Shown: piece by piece, positions 30,360 through 40,392 of the stretch
Layout: every line of letters starts with the position of its first letter
Numbering within the stretch: the stretch's first letter is position 1
Assembly: GCA_039105265.1 (NCBI GenBank)
Contig: JAPFFF010000005.1
Span: 5,007,501-5,071,500 of the forward strand
DNA from: Tritrichomonas musculus
Lineage: Eukaryota > Parabasalia > Tritrichomonadida > Tritrichomonadidae
DNA length: 64,000 nucleotides
Reading direction: 5' to 3'
Position numbers and translations under genes: made by a program
Notes under the pieces: model-generated
The model's input: the letters and a program-made list of their open reading frames with translations, nothing else
Databases searched by the model: none
Told to the model about the DNA's origin: nothing

Positions 30360-30366
30360 TTTTTTT
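30360..30366 (+). terminator. Pol III T-run terminator of tRNA-Glu
   Basis: Seven T begin 6 bases after the tRNA 3' end. Confidence 0.7.
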
Positions 30367-30599
30367 ATAAAAATCTTACCAAATGTTTTTTAACAGCACA
30401 ATTATATGCATCTAGGTATTTCAGGTATTTTTCAATCCAAAGCAAAAAAGAATATTTTTCAAAAATTATTTTTTGAGATGAAGAAAATCTCAAATTAATA
30501 TATTGTTTTGTAGGTCAATCCATTCATTTGATGATAACCAACAATTAATGACAATGTTCGCATTTTCTTAATATATTAATTAAGTTTGATTCTTATGAT

Positions 30600-32545
30600 T
30601 CATTTTTTTATACTTATTCATCAATCTAATAAGGAGTCTCATGTAATTTTTAACCACATGATTAAACTCCTGAATATTTTTCACAAAATTTGAAAAATAA
30701 TCAGGATTCAAAATTTGAAATAGTTGAATATAATCTGTCTTGATATCATTTTTTTCTTTTTATGTCTTTCGATAAATGATTCTGCCTCATCAGAGAACCT
30801 GATGATATACATCTGTCCAGGTGGGTAAAGAGTTTCAGACTCAGAAATGTCCTCTTGAAATTTTTCAACTGATTGTTTTTCAAGATAAGATTTGATTTTT
30901 AAAAGCGTTATTTGAGTGTTCCGTTGGGAACATTATATCTGACATTTTGATTACGTTCAGTACAGAAAGGAAAGGGACTATGTCACATTCAATCATGAAT
31001 GATTTGATATAACTTCCAGTTGTCTTCCAAAGGTTGAATGAAAGTGTCGGTGGAGGAGCAAAACAGATTGCTTGAACGTCCAATTCAGGAATGACCAGTA
31101 ATAATGATTTTCATTTTCTTCTTGTTTTTGTAACCTGCAGTTGTCGATTCTTGCTCGGAGCTAGGATTGTCTTTTGATGATGATATCAAATTCGACTTCC
31201 GTCAATGTCAAAAGATTCGTAAAGGAAGAAGATCGACGAGGATGACGTGTGATTTCACTCGATTCAAGCTGGTTGTCTTGCTGTGATTCTCGTGTAAGTG
31301 AAGATGAACGTCGACTTCCGTTTGGCATTGATGATGACCTGCGGCTCTCTATGTGCTCATCTGACGTTGACTTGTGATGTGAAAATGCATTTGGCAAAGA
31401 AGATTTATTCGTGCTTTCATGCGAATTTGATGTGAATCGGATCTTTCTGTTCAGCTTGGCCTTGACTGTGGTTTGTGTTGTCATTCTCATGTGGTGACTT
31501 GTGGTGTGGATGTTTTTGCTCCAGTGAAGATGCTCGGCGGTTTTTGTGATGCGTTTCTAATGAATCTGATTTTTCATCATTTTTATTTTCATCTAATTTC
31601 TCAGCTGAGCTCGACTTGCGATGATGTTCACTTTCATTTGCATGTGGTGACGGTTGGTGGTTGTGTGCATTGTCATTTGAATGTGAAGGTGACTTGCGGT
31701 GTGGATGTTTTTGCTCCAGTGAAGATGCACGGCGGTTTTTGTGATGCTTTTCTATTGAATCTGAATTTTCATCATTTTTATTTCCATCAGCTTGCTCAAC
31801 GGAACTTGATTTGCGATGATTTTCGCCTTCATTTGCGTGTGGTGGCGTTTGGTGGTTGTGATGTGAATTGAGTGAGATGACTTGTGATGTGAATGTATGT
31901 GCTCCAGCGAAGATGACCTGCGGTTTTTGTGCTGTTTCCCTACTGGTTCTGATTTTTCATCCTTTGTCTGCTCTTCAGTTTGCTCAATTGAATCTGACTT
32001 GTGATATGAAATGTCCTTTGTAAGTGAAGATGATCTGTGGCCTTTGTGTGATTTTTCATGCGAGCTGGAATTGTCGTTATTTTCGCATGAATTGAGAGTT
32101 TGTGCTGAATTTTCAGTTGAAAATGTGATGTGATGTGAACTTGAATTGTCATTTTTCACTTTTTCAATTGAGCTGTGTTTATGGTGACAATAAAAATGCA
32201 GATTTTCATTTGATGTTGATTTGTGGTATGAGTGCATGGTTGGTTCTGAAACTGCTTTGTGAAATAAATGCAAATTGTCATTTGATGATGACTTGTGATA
32301 TGAAATAAAAAGTTTTTTTGGAAGTTTAATATCTTCGTCATCGCTGTCATCCTCTTCTTCATACTCAGCCTCTTCTTCGTCATAATAGGATTCATAATAT
32401 TCCATTTCTTCAGAATGATTTGTGCTTTCGTCATTTAAATTGTATTGTTCATTATGTTCAATCAATTTGTTTTGGCTTGTTAAAAATATATATGATGCTG
32501 TACTAAAAACTCCTTCATGGAACTTTCCTCCATCGTATGAAACCC
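30600..32545 (-). pseudogene. Decayed class 3 (DAGL-type) lipase with a Ser/His-rich insert
   Basis: Minus-strand pieces of one alpha/beta-hydrolase lipase appear in order but in different frames. From the upstream end: YDGGKFHEG (about 32512-32538), a 400-residue repetitive insert (about 32465-31170), KIIITGHS with the nucleophile (about 31088-31111), DVQAICFAPPPTLSFNLW (about 31083-31030) and LYPPGQMYII (about 30801-30830), then a helical tail to about 30600. The insert alternates HKS(T/S)SNENLH and NRRSSSLE-type units. At least three frame changes occur (near 31880, 31470 and 31170), and the segment normally following GHS (LGG and the next helix) is missing. It looks like a dead gene, unless some shifts are sequencing errors in the repeats. 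Several shorter frames on both strands here are shadows of it. Its 5' end is cut near the hairpin at 32570. Confidence 0.7.
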
Positions 32546-32569
32546 CATTTCAAAATTAAAAAAAATAAT

Positions 32570-32677
32570 AACGTTTAAAAGTTACGTTAAAGAAAATGTG
32601 ATGTGGAAAAAGTTAGGGTTATTGGTAGCCTTTACTTTTTTCACATCACAAATTCATTAACGTAACTTTTTAACGTT
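32570..32677. repeat. 108-bp foldback repeat (miniature MITE)
   Basis: Two arms of about 48 bp, starting AACGTTTAAAAGTTACGTTAA and (inverted) AACGTTAAAAAGTTACGTTAA, fold over a loop of about 10 bp. Both arms also share TGTGATGTG. It abuts the broken 5' end of the lipase pseudogene. Confidence 0.65.
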
Positions 32678-33391
32678 CATATTCTTTAATCCTTATTTTG
32701 GTTGTTGTATTTGCACGTTTTTGGTAAAAATATCAAGTTTTCAAATTAAATTTTATTAAAAAAATCAATGAACAGATAAAATTAAAATTTTGAGGCACTT
32801 AAGTTTATATTTTATATAATCGCTTTTTAGTATTGGTTTTATATGTTAAAAAGGAATTAAATGTTTATAAAACAAAATTATAATAGTAAATAATCTAGAA
32901 ATCTTGAGTAATGTGAATTGGTTTGCTCACAGAGTGATAATATTCTTTTTATAAAATGGTCAATCATTTCACCTTTGCAAAAAATGATTTTTAAAAATAG
33001 CATTTTACTTTTACAAAAATGGTTTTATTAAATAATTTAATTGATATTTTATTTATTCACAAAAAATTATTTAGTATATTATCTTTTTTCAGAGATATGA
33101 TTATTTTATGTATTCAATATTTTCAATAAAAAATACATTGTACAAACCTTGTATTTTTTCTATCGTTCTTTGTAGAACAAGGTTGGTACAAAAAGTGAAG
33201 TCTAGTTATTGGTTTCTATACATATATACGGGTATTGATTGAATTTTTGTTTATTTCTTGTTGAAACAGAAAATATGTATATAAACAAGAAGGAAGTGGC
33301 TATTTAATAAATAATAAAATATGCTACTAAGTTTTCATGAGTATATGAATGTTTTTATATCACATTTCATTCAATACGATCAAGTTTTGAA
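32678..33391. other. Intergenic stretch upstream of the beta-helix gene
   Basis: AT-rich, no gene recognised. It contains one short hairpin (33138-33191), listed separately. Confidence 0.5.
33138..33191. repeat. Inverted repeat with 15-bp arms
   Basis: TTGTACAAACCTTGT and ACAAGGTTGGTACAA pair with one mismatch across a 24-nt loop, about 200 bp upstream of the Pmp-like gene. It could be a tiny MITE or a structured RNA; nothing distinguishes these. Confidence 0.4.
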
Positions 33392-33397
33392 TCATTC
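33392..33397 (+). promoter_or_regulatory. Candidate initiator (Inr) of the Pmp-like gene
   Basis: TCATTC lies about 20 bases upstream of the ATG at 33417 and fits the consensus. TCAAAT at 33408 is a weaker alternative. Confidence 0.45.
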
Positions 33398-33416
33398 TTT
33401 ACTCTCTCAAATTTAA

Positions 33417-34856
33417 ATGTTATACAATACCTCATTATTATCATTATCTGTCCAATGCTCTCTTCAGGCATCCCCTTTTATTTTTATTCCGCTTGCCTTA
33501 CACACGAGTAATTTTTATTTCAATATATTATCCTATAAAAATGTATATTCATCTTTTATCCATGGATCCTCGAATTCAAATATGCATCTATCAAATAGTC
33601 AATTTTCTCGTGTTATTTCTCCAGTTATCTACTTATCAAATGATCAAGCAAACGAAGTAATACAAAATGCTGTTTTTCATACTAAAAAGCAAAATCTTGT
33701 TTCAGATCTAACGCTTATCAATTGCACGTTTACATTTTGTTCATCTGATTTATATTCAGAATCAAATGGAGGTGCAGTTTATATTGAAAAATATATCTCA
33801 TTACGTGCGAAAAATTGTATTTTTTGGAAAAATGAAGCCAGAAGATCAGGAGGCGCGATTTATGCCAAAAATTCCTCTGTGATTGATATAGATAATTGTT
33901 TATTTGCTGAAAATAGTTGCAAAATGCTTTCAACAATTAGGTTGAATAAGTGTGAAGAAGTAATTGTCAAAAATACAAACTTCACAAAAAACAAAGCCAA
34001 AGGAAGTTCTCCAGCTCTTGCATGCTCAAATATAAAGAAAAATGTTTCACTTACAACTGTTTATTTTTTCGAAAACGAAGCCAGATTAGGAGGAACATTG
34101 GCCATTGAAAAAGGAGATATTGAAATAAGCAATTGCCTTTTTTATTTCAATCAAGTTCATTCAGGCGCAGCGTCAATCAAATCTTTTCAAAATGTCACAA
34201 TGACAATTCAAAATACTAAATTTTCTGAAGAATTAGTTCCATCAATTATTCTATCTATTGGTGATCAAGTTACTATATCCAATTGCCAATTTTCTCGTGC
34301 CCAATTGGAGGAGATTAAGCCAAGAGGAGCCCAAGTTGATGTAAAAGATAATAATGTTTTTGAATCAGCAGTAGAGCACAAACCAATCCAACTTGACCCA
34401 CTTGTTCCTCCCGAAGAACTTACAAAAAAGAATGAAAGTCAAACTGTAAATAAGCAAGAAAGCAAAGATGAAAATAAAGAAGAGAACAAAGAAAAAAATA
34501 AAGCTGAGACTAAAGAAGAAAACGAAGAAAAAAATAATGAGCCTGTTATCGAAAAACATGGTGATAAGAAAGAACCGTTTGTAATGTTACCAATGCAAAA
34601 AGATGTTGATAAGAAAAGTTCAATTTTTACTTTAATATTCGTTTTTGCTCTTATTTCCATTATTGTTGTTATTATTATATGCTGTTGCCAAAAAAATAAA
34701 AAAACTGCATTCAACGATCCTACACAAACAAATTCTATTTTCAATAACGATGATTTTGATATAAATGAAAATGCAAACTATGCCAGAACAGTTGGTGAAA
34801 AACTAGCAGATATAAATGTTGAAGATCTACCTGATGTTAAAATGGAGAAGTTTTAA
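33417..34856 (+). CDS. Pmp-like right-handed beta-helix surface protein with C-terminal membrane span
   Basis: 479 residues. Repeats of the polymorphic-membrane-protein type occur at about 100-300, such as SNGGAVYIEKY, RSGGAIYAKNSS, CLFAENS and RLGGTLAIEKG, which stack as a parallel beta-helix. A charged, low-complexity Lys/Glu stalk (about 340-390) leads to one membrane span (about 402-422, IFTLIFVFALISIIVVIIICC), then CQKNKK and a 50-residue acidic cytoplasmic tail. The N-terminus is hydrophobic and may be a signal peptide, although it is long and not a clean one. T. vaginalis has many Pmp-like surface proteins of this architecture, proposed to act in adhesion. A type I surface adhesin is the likely role. 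Confidence 0.8.
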   Translation: MLYNTSLLSLSVQCSLQASPFIFIPLALHTSNFYFNILSYKNVYSSFIHGSSNSNMHLSNSQFSRVISPVIYLSNDQANEVIQNAVFHTKKQNLVSDLTLINCTFTFCSSDLYSESNGGAVYIEKYISLRAKNCIFWKNEARRSGGAIYAKNSSVIDIDNCLFAENSCKMLSTIRLNKCEEVIVKNTNFTKNKAKGSSPALACSNIKKNVSLTTVYFFENEARLGGTLAIEKGDIEISNCLFYFNQVHSGAASIKSFQNVTMTIQNTKFSEELVPSIILSIGDQVTISNCQFSRAQLEEIKPRGAQVDVKDNNVFESAVEHKPIQLDPLVPPEELTKKNESQTVNKQESKDENKEENKEKNKAETKEENEEKNNEPVIEKHGDKKEPFVMLPMQKDVDKKSSIFTLIFVFALISIIVVIIICCCQKNKKTAFNDPTQTNSIFNNDDFDINENANYARTVGEKLADINVEDLPDVKMEKF

Positions 34857-35243
34857 CTAATATTATCTTGTGTTTTATTAAGCTAGTATTATCACAGATA
34901 ACGTATATAATAAAAATTGTCATAAATAATTATATTTAATTAATTATCTTATTTTGTTGCTGTTAATATTACAACATTTTCATTAATTATTTGGTATATT
35001 TAATAATATTTTTAATCACTGTTTGTTTAGTACCAATTCCTTTTTAAAAAAAAAATAATCAAGTTGATTTCATAAAAAAAAAAATATCAATTATAAAAAA
35101 AAAACTATATTTACTAAATTATACTAAATTGTATAATAGCAAAATAATAAAGTCTAAGCTTTTCTTCTTTTTCAAATCTAATTTATCGCCATCATTAGAT
35201 TAAGCTTCATTTAAATTTAATATTTGCATCTTATTATTAATTC
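34857..35243. other. Convergent intergenic region
   Basis: About 390 bp between the Pmp-like gene and the alcohol dehydrogenase. AT-rich with several A-runs; nothing else recognised. Confidence 0.5.
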
Positions 35244-36431
35244 TTAAACAATGACTTTTTCAAGAACCTTGTGAACCAATTCTTTAGTGCAGCAATCTTT
35301 ATAACCAAATGGTTTCCCATCAGTAGATTGAGTAAATATATTCTCAGTAACTAAATCAACATCACCATTTTCAATTTTAGATCCGTCCCAAGCGCTGACT
35401 GTTTCTGGAAGTCCTAATTTTCTGATAAACTTGCGAATGTGGTTGATCAGCGCTACGGCTTTTTGTTCAATAGTTCCTTCTTTTTCTCCAAAAACTGATT
35501 CGGCAGTTTTTGCGTAAATTTCTTTTCTTTCTTCAATCTGAGATTCTAAAAATGTAGGCATGACCATTGCCAGAGTTGCACCATGATCGATTCCATATTT
35601 TGCTGTTAATTGGTGACCAATTATATGAATTTCCCAGTATGCTTCTTTTCCAAAAGAGAAAATGTAATTTAATGCAAATGAGCAAGCAACAATTAATCTT
35701 TCATGAAGCTCTAAGGACGAGTTTTCTTTAATAACATCTGGTCCTATTTCAACTAACTCTTTCAAAATTGAGAAGAAAAAGTCATCACACATGGGATTTT
35801 TTGTTGGATAAAGTAATTGGTCAATAACATGTGTAAAGCCATCAAAAACGCCATTTCGTAATTGTCTAGCTGGAAGAGTCATTGTATATCGTGGATCAAT
35901 GAGCGAAAAAACAGGATAGGTTGAGGGGAATGCAGATTCGATCTTCCAGCCTGTTTCTCTTCTTGAAATAACAAATCCATTATTCCATTCACTTCCTGTA
36001 GCTGGAATCGTTAAAACGGTTCCAAATTTATAAGTTTGTTCTGGTTCTTGATGCTTATACATTATATAGTCCCATGCATCTTCAGTAGATGAAAGTGTAG
36101 CTGCACAGCAAATAAATTTAGTTCCATCAATAACTGATCCGCCACCAACAGCAAGAAGTATGTTGGGTTGAAATTCTCGCACAATTTGAACAATTTCCAT
36201 TAGTCGTTCGTATTCTGGATTTGCTGGAATCCCCCCTTCCCATTTAACTTCGCAACCAAGAGCTCGAAGTGCTTCGTTAACGTCTGATCGGCAGCCATTC
36301 TTATCAATACTTCCACCTCCAAAAGTACAAAGAACTTTGCTTTTCGGTTTGATAAATTTGTTTAAATGATCTTTAACAGCATTTACACCAAATCCAACTT
36401 GCGTGGTATTTTGCCAAATCCATTTCATCAT
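35244..36431 (-). CDS. Iron-containing alcohol dehydrogenase, YqhD/BDH type
   Basis: 395 residues of the group III alcohol dehydrogenase family, NADPH-dependent aldehyde or butanol dehydrogenases. The cofactor motif is GGGSVIDGTKFI (about 97-108), and a GGGS also occurs at 38-41. Metal ligands are visible as GVFDGFTH (Asp and His, about 191-198), HIIGHQLTA (about 268) and GIDHGATLAMVMP (about 281). Length equals the bacterial YqhD family. The protein would reduce aldehydes to alcohols in the anaerobic cytosol. These enzymes in anaerobic protists are generally considered bacterial acquisitions; base composition here is not different from neighbours, so any transfer is old. ATG at 36431 follows an Inr within a few bases. 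Confidence 0.92.
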   Translation of the reverse strand: MMKWIWQNTTQVGFGVNAVKDHLNKFIKPKSKVLCTFGGGSIDKNGCRSDVNEALRALGCEVKWEGGIPANPEYERLMEIVQIVREFQPNILLAVGGGSVIDGTKFICCAATLSSTEDAWDYIMYKHQEPEQTYKFGTVLTIPATGSEWNNGFVISRRETGWKIESAFPSTYPVFSLIDPRYTMTLPARQLRNGVFDGFTHVIDQLLYPTKNPMCDDFFFSILKELVEIGPDVIKENSSLELHERLIVACSFALNYIFSFGKEAYWEIHIIGHQLTAKYGIDHGATLAMVMPTFLESQIEERKEIYAKTAESVFGEKEGTIEQKAVALINHIRKFIRKLGLPETVSAWDGSKIENGDVDLVTENIFTQSTDGKPFGYKDCCTKELVHKVLEKVIV

Positions 36432-36433
36432 AA

Positions 36434-36439
36434 AAATGA
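36434..36439 (-). promoter_or_regulatory. Initiator (Inr) of the alcohol dehydrogenase gene
   Basis: TCATTT on the minus strand ends three bases before the ATG at 36431, giving an extremely short leader as is typical in trichomonads. Confidence 0.6.
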
Positions 36440-38290
36440 TTAATGATTTTTTGAATGATCTCAGAAAAAATTCAAAATTTCATTTAACTATCAAAAAGTT
36501 GTTATTTTGTGATAAATATCTTATGAGATACTTCATGTTTTCCATTAAATTGTAGAAAAATAATTATTACATTTATTTGTTCTATGAGATATCTCAGAAA
36601 AATTGATGTTTTTTTCAACAATTAAATCATCAACATGATTACCAAATTTAAATATGATAGGGTTAAAACAAATGATCTTAATACAAAAATTGTTTTTTGA
36701 TATGGAAACATTTAAAAAGATTAATTATTCTCAATAAAATAAAGTAACAACTCCATTTATTAAACAATAGTAATTAAGTATTGACAGTGATGAGAACGTC
36801 CACTCGGTCTATACGGCTTCCCACCAAGTTCAGGTACACTTATGCTTGGCTATGCTATAATAATGTGACCAAGTTTCATCTCATTAGTTCTGTTTTTAAA
36901 AAAATCTGCTAAAAATGCTTGATTCTCATGAATCAGTTATCATATAAGTTCCTGATGAAAGGAATAAATTCAGTTAATATAGATATACTAAACTTAAAAT
37001 GGCAACTGTCTTGAAATACAATAATGATCATGATAAAAGCAAAGAAAGAAAAGAACAGAGAAACAGATGCTTGGTTGAACATCAACAGAAAAAAAAAAAA
37101 AAAAAAAAAAAAAAGGTTAAATTCAAAAAAAGAAGTTAAAAATGAATTGTTTAGCATGTTAAAATGTACCATAGGTTAAATCCAAGTGAAGAGCAAGCAC
37201 ATATAACTCATTGATAATTTCATTCTTTTCAATCTCCACTTTTTGTTATCTTTTTTCCCAATTAGTAACTCCTGTTGTGATTTGTTTAATTTGAATTTAT
37301 TATAGATAGTTAATACGAACTCGCCTAAAATGTATTGCTCATTTAACAGATAAATTTTCGGAGGAGCAAAATGAATTTGAAAATATTCATGAATTATAAT
37401 GCATTCAACATAAGCATGTTATATTCTCTCTTTTCAATTACTTTGTTTTGATATTGTGATTTTGCTGAGGCCTGTTCTGTTCAAAGATTTATGATAGTCC
37501 TTGGCTTAAAGTTTGCATGTTGTTCTGGATGTTTGAGTGCTAGGTGATTCTGTGGAAGCTGGCTCTGTTTTAAAAACGATGGCCTTGTCTGTTTAAATTT
37601 CTTGTCCTATAAAAGAAATATTCATCAATATTTACCATTATAATTTTTATTATTGGCAGAAATAAATAAAAGTGAATTTGAAATTTGTTTTATTTTTACT
37701 TATGATGTTTTTAACATTATAAACTGGCATTTATTGGCGTGTGATGGTGGTTTATCATATCTTTTAGATTTGTCTTTTTTTGTTGGAAGAATTATAACAT
37801 GTTCGTCTATGTATTTTCTAGATTTTTCGATAAATCCTCTGATAGAATGGAGGGAAGAGAATCGGATCGTTTGGGGTTGTTGTTGGTTTTCTTGTAGTGA
37901 AGGTGGTTGGATAAACACATCAAGACTTTGACATCTGGTTTGAGAAAGCAGTATAAAGGATAACCAAAATCCTGAATATCTGAAAAATCATAATTATCAA
38001 AATCTTGTTTGAAAATGCGTATTGAGTCGGTTCTCTTGAGAATCCATTTCTTTCAGCGTTGTATTGATCAGGGCTTGATGGAAATTATGGAAGCCCTTGA
38101 TATTTTCCATCATACATAATTGTGATATATTTTTTAACGGTTTCTATATACTTTACCTTTTTCAATAGTTTATATCATTATCATTTTGGCAAGAATTAGA
38201 ATATAGGCTGGAGACGAAGAACGAACTCCCAAGAATCTCGTATCTACCTCTTTAAATATATATAATTCTAATAGACGAACCTTACTCAAT
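36440..38290. other. Gene-poor region with decayed coding-like fragments
   Basis: No intact gene. A 26-nt poly(A) run sits at about 37089-37114. Minus-strand frames between about 37690 and 38130 look like remnants of coding sequence (for example a piece reading FGYPLYCFLKPDVK near 37920-37970) but match no family I know. A GC-richer patch at 36785-36860 has no recognised RNA fold. Confidence 0.4.
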
Positions 38291-38299
38291 ATTATATGC

Positions 38300-38913
38300 A
38301 CGGCATCATATGTTTCCTGGAGAAGTAATGAATTTGTATAAACAAGTATCTGTTCTTGAAGGAGAACTTTCAAATGAATGGTATTGAGGTATAGCTGGAA
38401 ATGGTAAATCTTCAAAAGCATATGCAGAAGCTTATTGGAAAAACCAGAATTAGTTGTAGGATAGTTAAAACAATCAAGATTTTGTTGTGATTGATAGCGG
38501 GGGACCACAACATTAAGCGCTCGCATGGTATTTGAAGGTTTGGGCAGATAGGTATTCATTTAATGCTCAAACAAAAGGTAGTTCAATGTTTATACGTTCT
38601 AAAAAAATAATCATAATATCCAATTATTCTATAGAACAATGTTTTAAGAATAAAGAAGATGTAAAAACCTTTAAACAAAGGTTGCTCATTTTACAAAGCT
38701 TAAACTTTGATATTTTTATGTGCAAAAAATCCTAAATCTCTACTACCAAAACAAATACAACATTTATCTGAAACGTTCTCAAGTGAAGATTCTGTAATTG
38801 AAGATGATGATTCTGTTTTTGAAATTAGCAACTTTGATGATAACCTAATAGCATTTGCTAATGATTTATCTGGACAAGAAAAAACACAAGATAATCAATT
38901 TTTATTTTTCTAA
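38300..38913 (+). pseudogene. Fossil CRESS-DNA-virus Rep (SF3 helicase part)
   Basis: Recognisable parts of a rolling-circle replication initiator of the circular ssDNA virus type. A Walker A-like GIAGNGKS is followed by WADRYSFNAQTKGS and the superfamily 3 motif C-type stretch KKIIIISNYSIEQCF, in the order and spacing usual for CRESS Rep proteins, and then an acidic C-terminal tail. The N-terminal HUH endonuclease half was not seen, and no capsid gene was recognised. The copy is broken in a handful of places. Boundaries are approximate. Similar endogenous Rep sequences are known from other anaerobic protists such as Entamoeba and Giardia. The well-preserved motifs suggest moderate rather than very old age. 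Confidence 0.7.
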
Positions 38914-40392
38914 TAAACAACATTTTAATGTTTCAAAGTACAATAATTATTAAAAAAATTGATTTATATATATAAGAAATGGATTAATGACTAGGTTGTT
39001 ATATTCATCATGAAGTAGGAAACTCTCGAAACTCTGTATATTACCAAATACATTAATAGCATCAAATAACATCATAATTGAAATGCTAATATGAGGAATT
39101 CAAAATAGGACATGTTGGTTTTCATTGGACAGTTCATAAAAAACAGTTTAAAATATATGAAACATGTGAGACATCATTTTTATGATGACAAGACTCATAT
39201 CGTTCTTGGTATATATCAAGCTCATGTAATAAATAAATGATTGAATGTGAAAAACTCTAAACATCCAGCACAATTTCATTCCATCTCGAATGACGGACTA
39301 GTTTCATATTTTTGACTTTTTTATACCGTTTAAAAGAATTAGTCAAAGACGCCTCATAAGAAAAGATGTTCTGAACTAGATATCCAGAATGACAAAACAA
39401 GAAGCAAGCTCTGATATAAGGTGGGCATTGGATTTGGAAAAATCCATATCTATATGTGGTTTTGCATTATAAATACAGAACTAGTATAATTCTTGATTCA
39501 TATATATAAATGTTTTGTATAATTAATCATACTAATGATGTAAAAACGATTTTAACTCCATTTATGGGAGAATTCCAACGAGAAATATGATAAAATGAGT
39601 TTAACAAAACCAAATGCTTGCTTGCTTTGTCTTTGAAAAGATGTATATGAATTAATATAGAAAGCCAAATAATATTACTATTATCTTCCAATGTAAACTC
39701 AAAAGGATAAATATTAATCAAATTCTCTTAAAGATCCTTAATTATTATCCCATTTAAAGCCTTAAAGAATTGATACGGGTATCATAAGTATTATTTAAAT
39801 TGCAAAAGATATGCAAGTCATTGCAAACATCACATCAAATTCATGTAAAACAACCTTAATTAGTCGAATACAACCTTAATAACCATAGTTACTCCCATGA
39901 TATTACATGATGTAATTCTGAAAAATCACATATATCAATCATTTTTTGGCCTATTCATGAAGAGATATAATTTCTAATTTGGTTTCAATCTTCAACTTTC
40001 CAATAATATTTTTTGGAATTTTTATAATATTTATAATAAACACAATGAATACTTTTTATTTATTTACTTTTTATTCTGACATTTACCATATTTTATGAGA
40101 TAAACAGACTTTTTTTTAAAATTTGAAAATGATGAGGTATGCATAAAAAAAGAAGATAATTATAACATGTAAAAACAAAAACACGAGGTTATTTATAAAA
40201 GTTGATCAACACATACTATATATATAAAGAGATTCAATAAATAAAATATCAAATTTAAATTCATTTCCGAACAATACTTAAAAACAATTTAGTTTTCCCC
40301 CACTGATTACCAAAACAGATATAGAATAAAAAAAGAATACATTCAATATGAATATCCTGTAATTCTGAACATAAATTAAAATTTGAAAATTT
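38914..40392. other. Gene-free region
   Basis: About 1.5 kb with only short, broken frames on both strands. No family recognised, no clear inverted termini, and no tRNA. Confidence 0.5.

Noticed and set aside
30261-30476. 71-codon plus-strand frame
   Set aside because: It is a read-through of tRNA-Glu and its AT-rich flank.
31473-31871. 132-codon plus-strand frame with CGVDVFAPVK repeats
   Set aside because: Antisense of the His/Ser-rich lipase insert; the repeats mirror NRRASSLEQKHPH units.
36785-36860. GC-richer patch with GTGATGA considered as a C/D snoRNA
   Set aside because: No D box (CTGA) at a suitable distance and no terminal stem.
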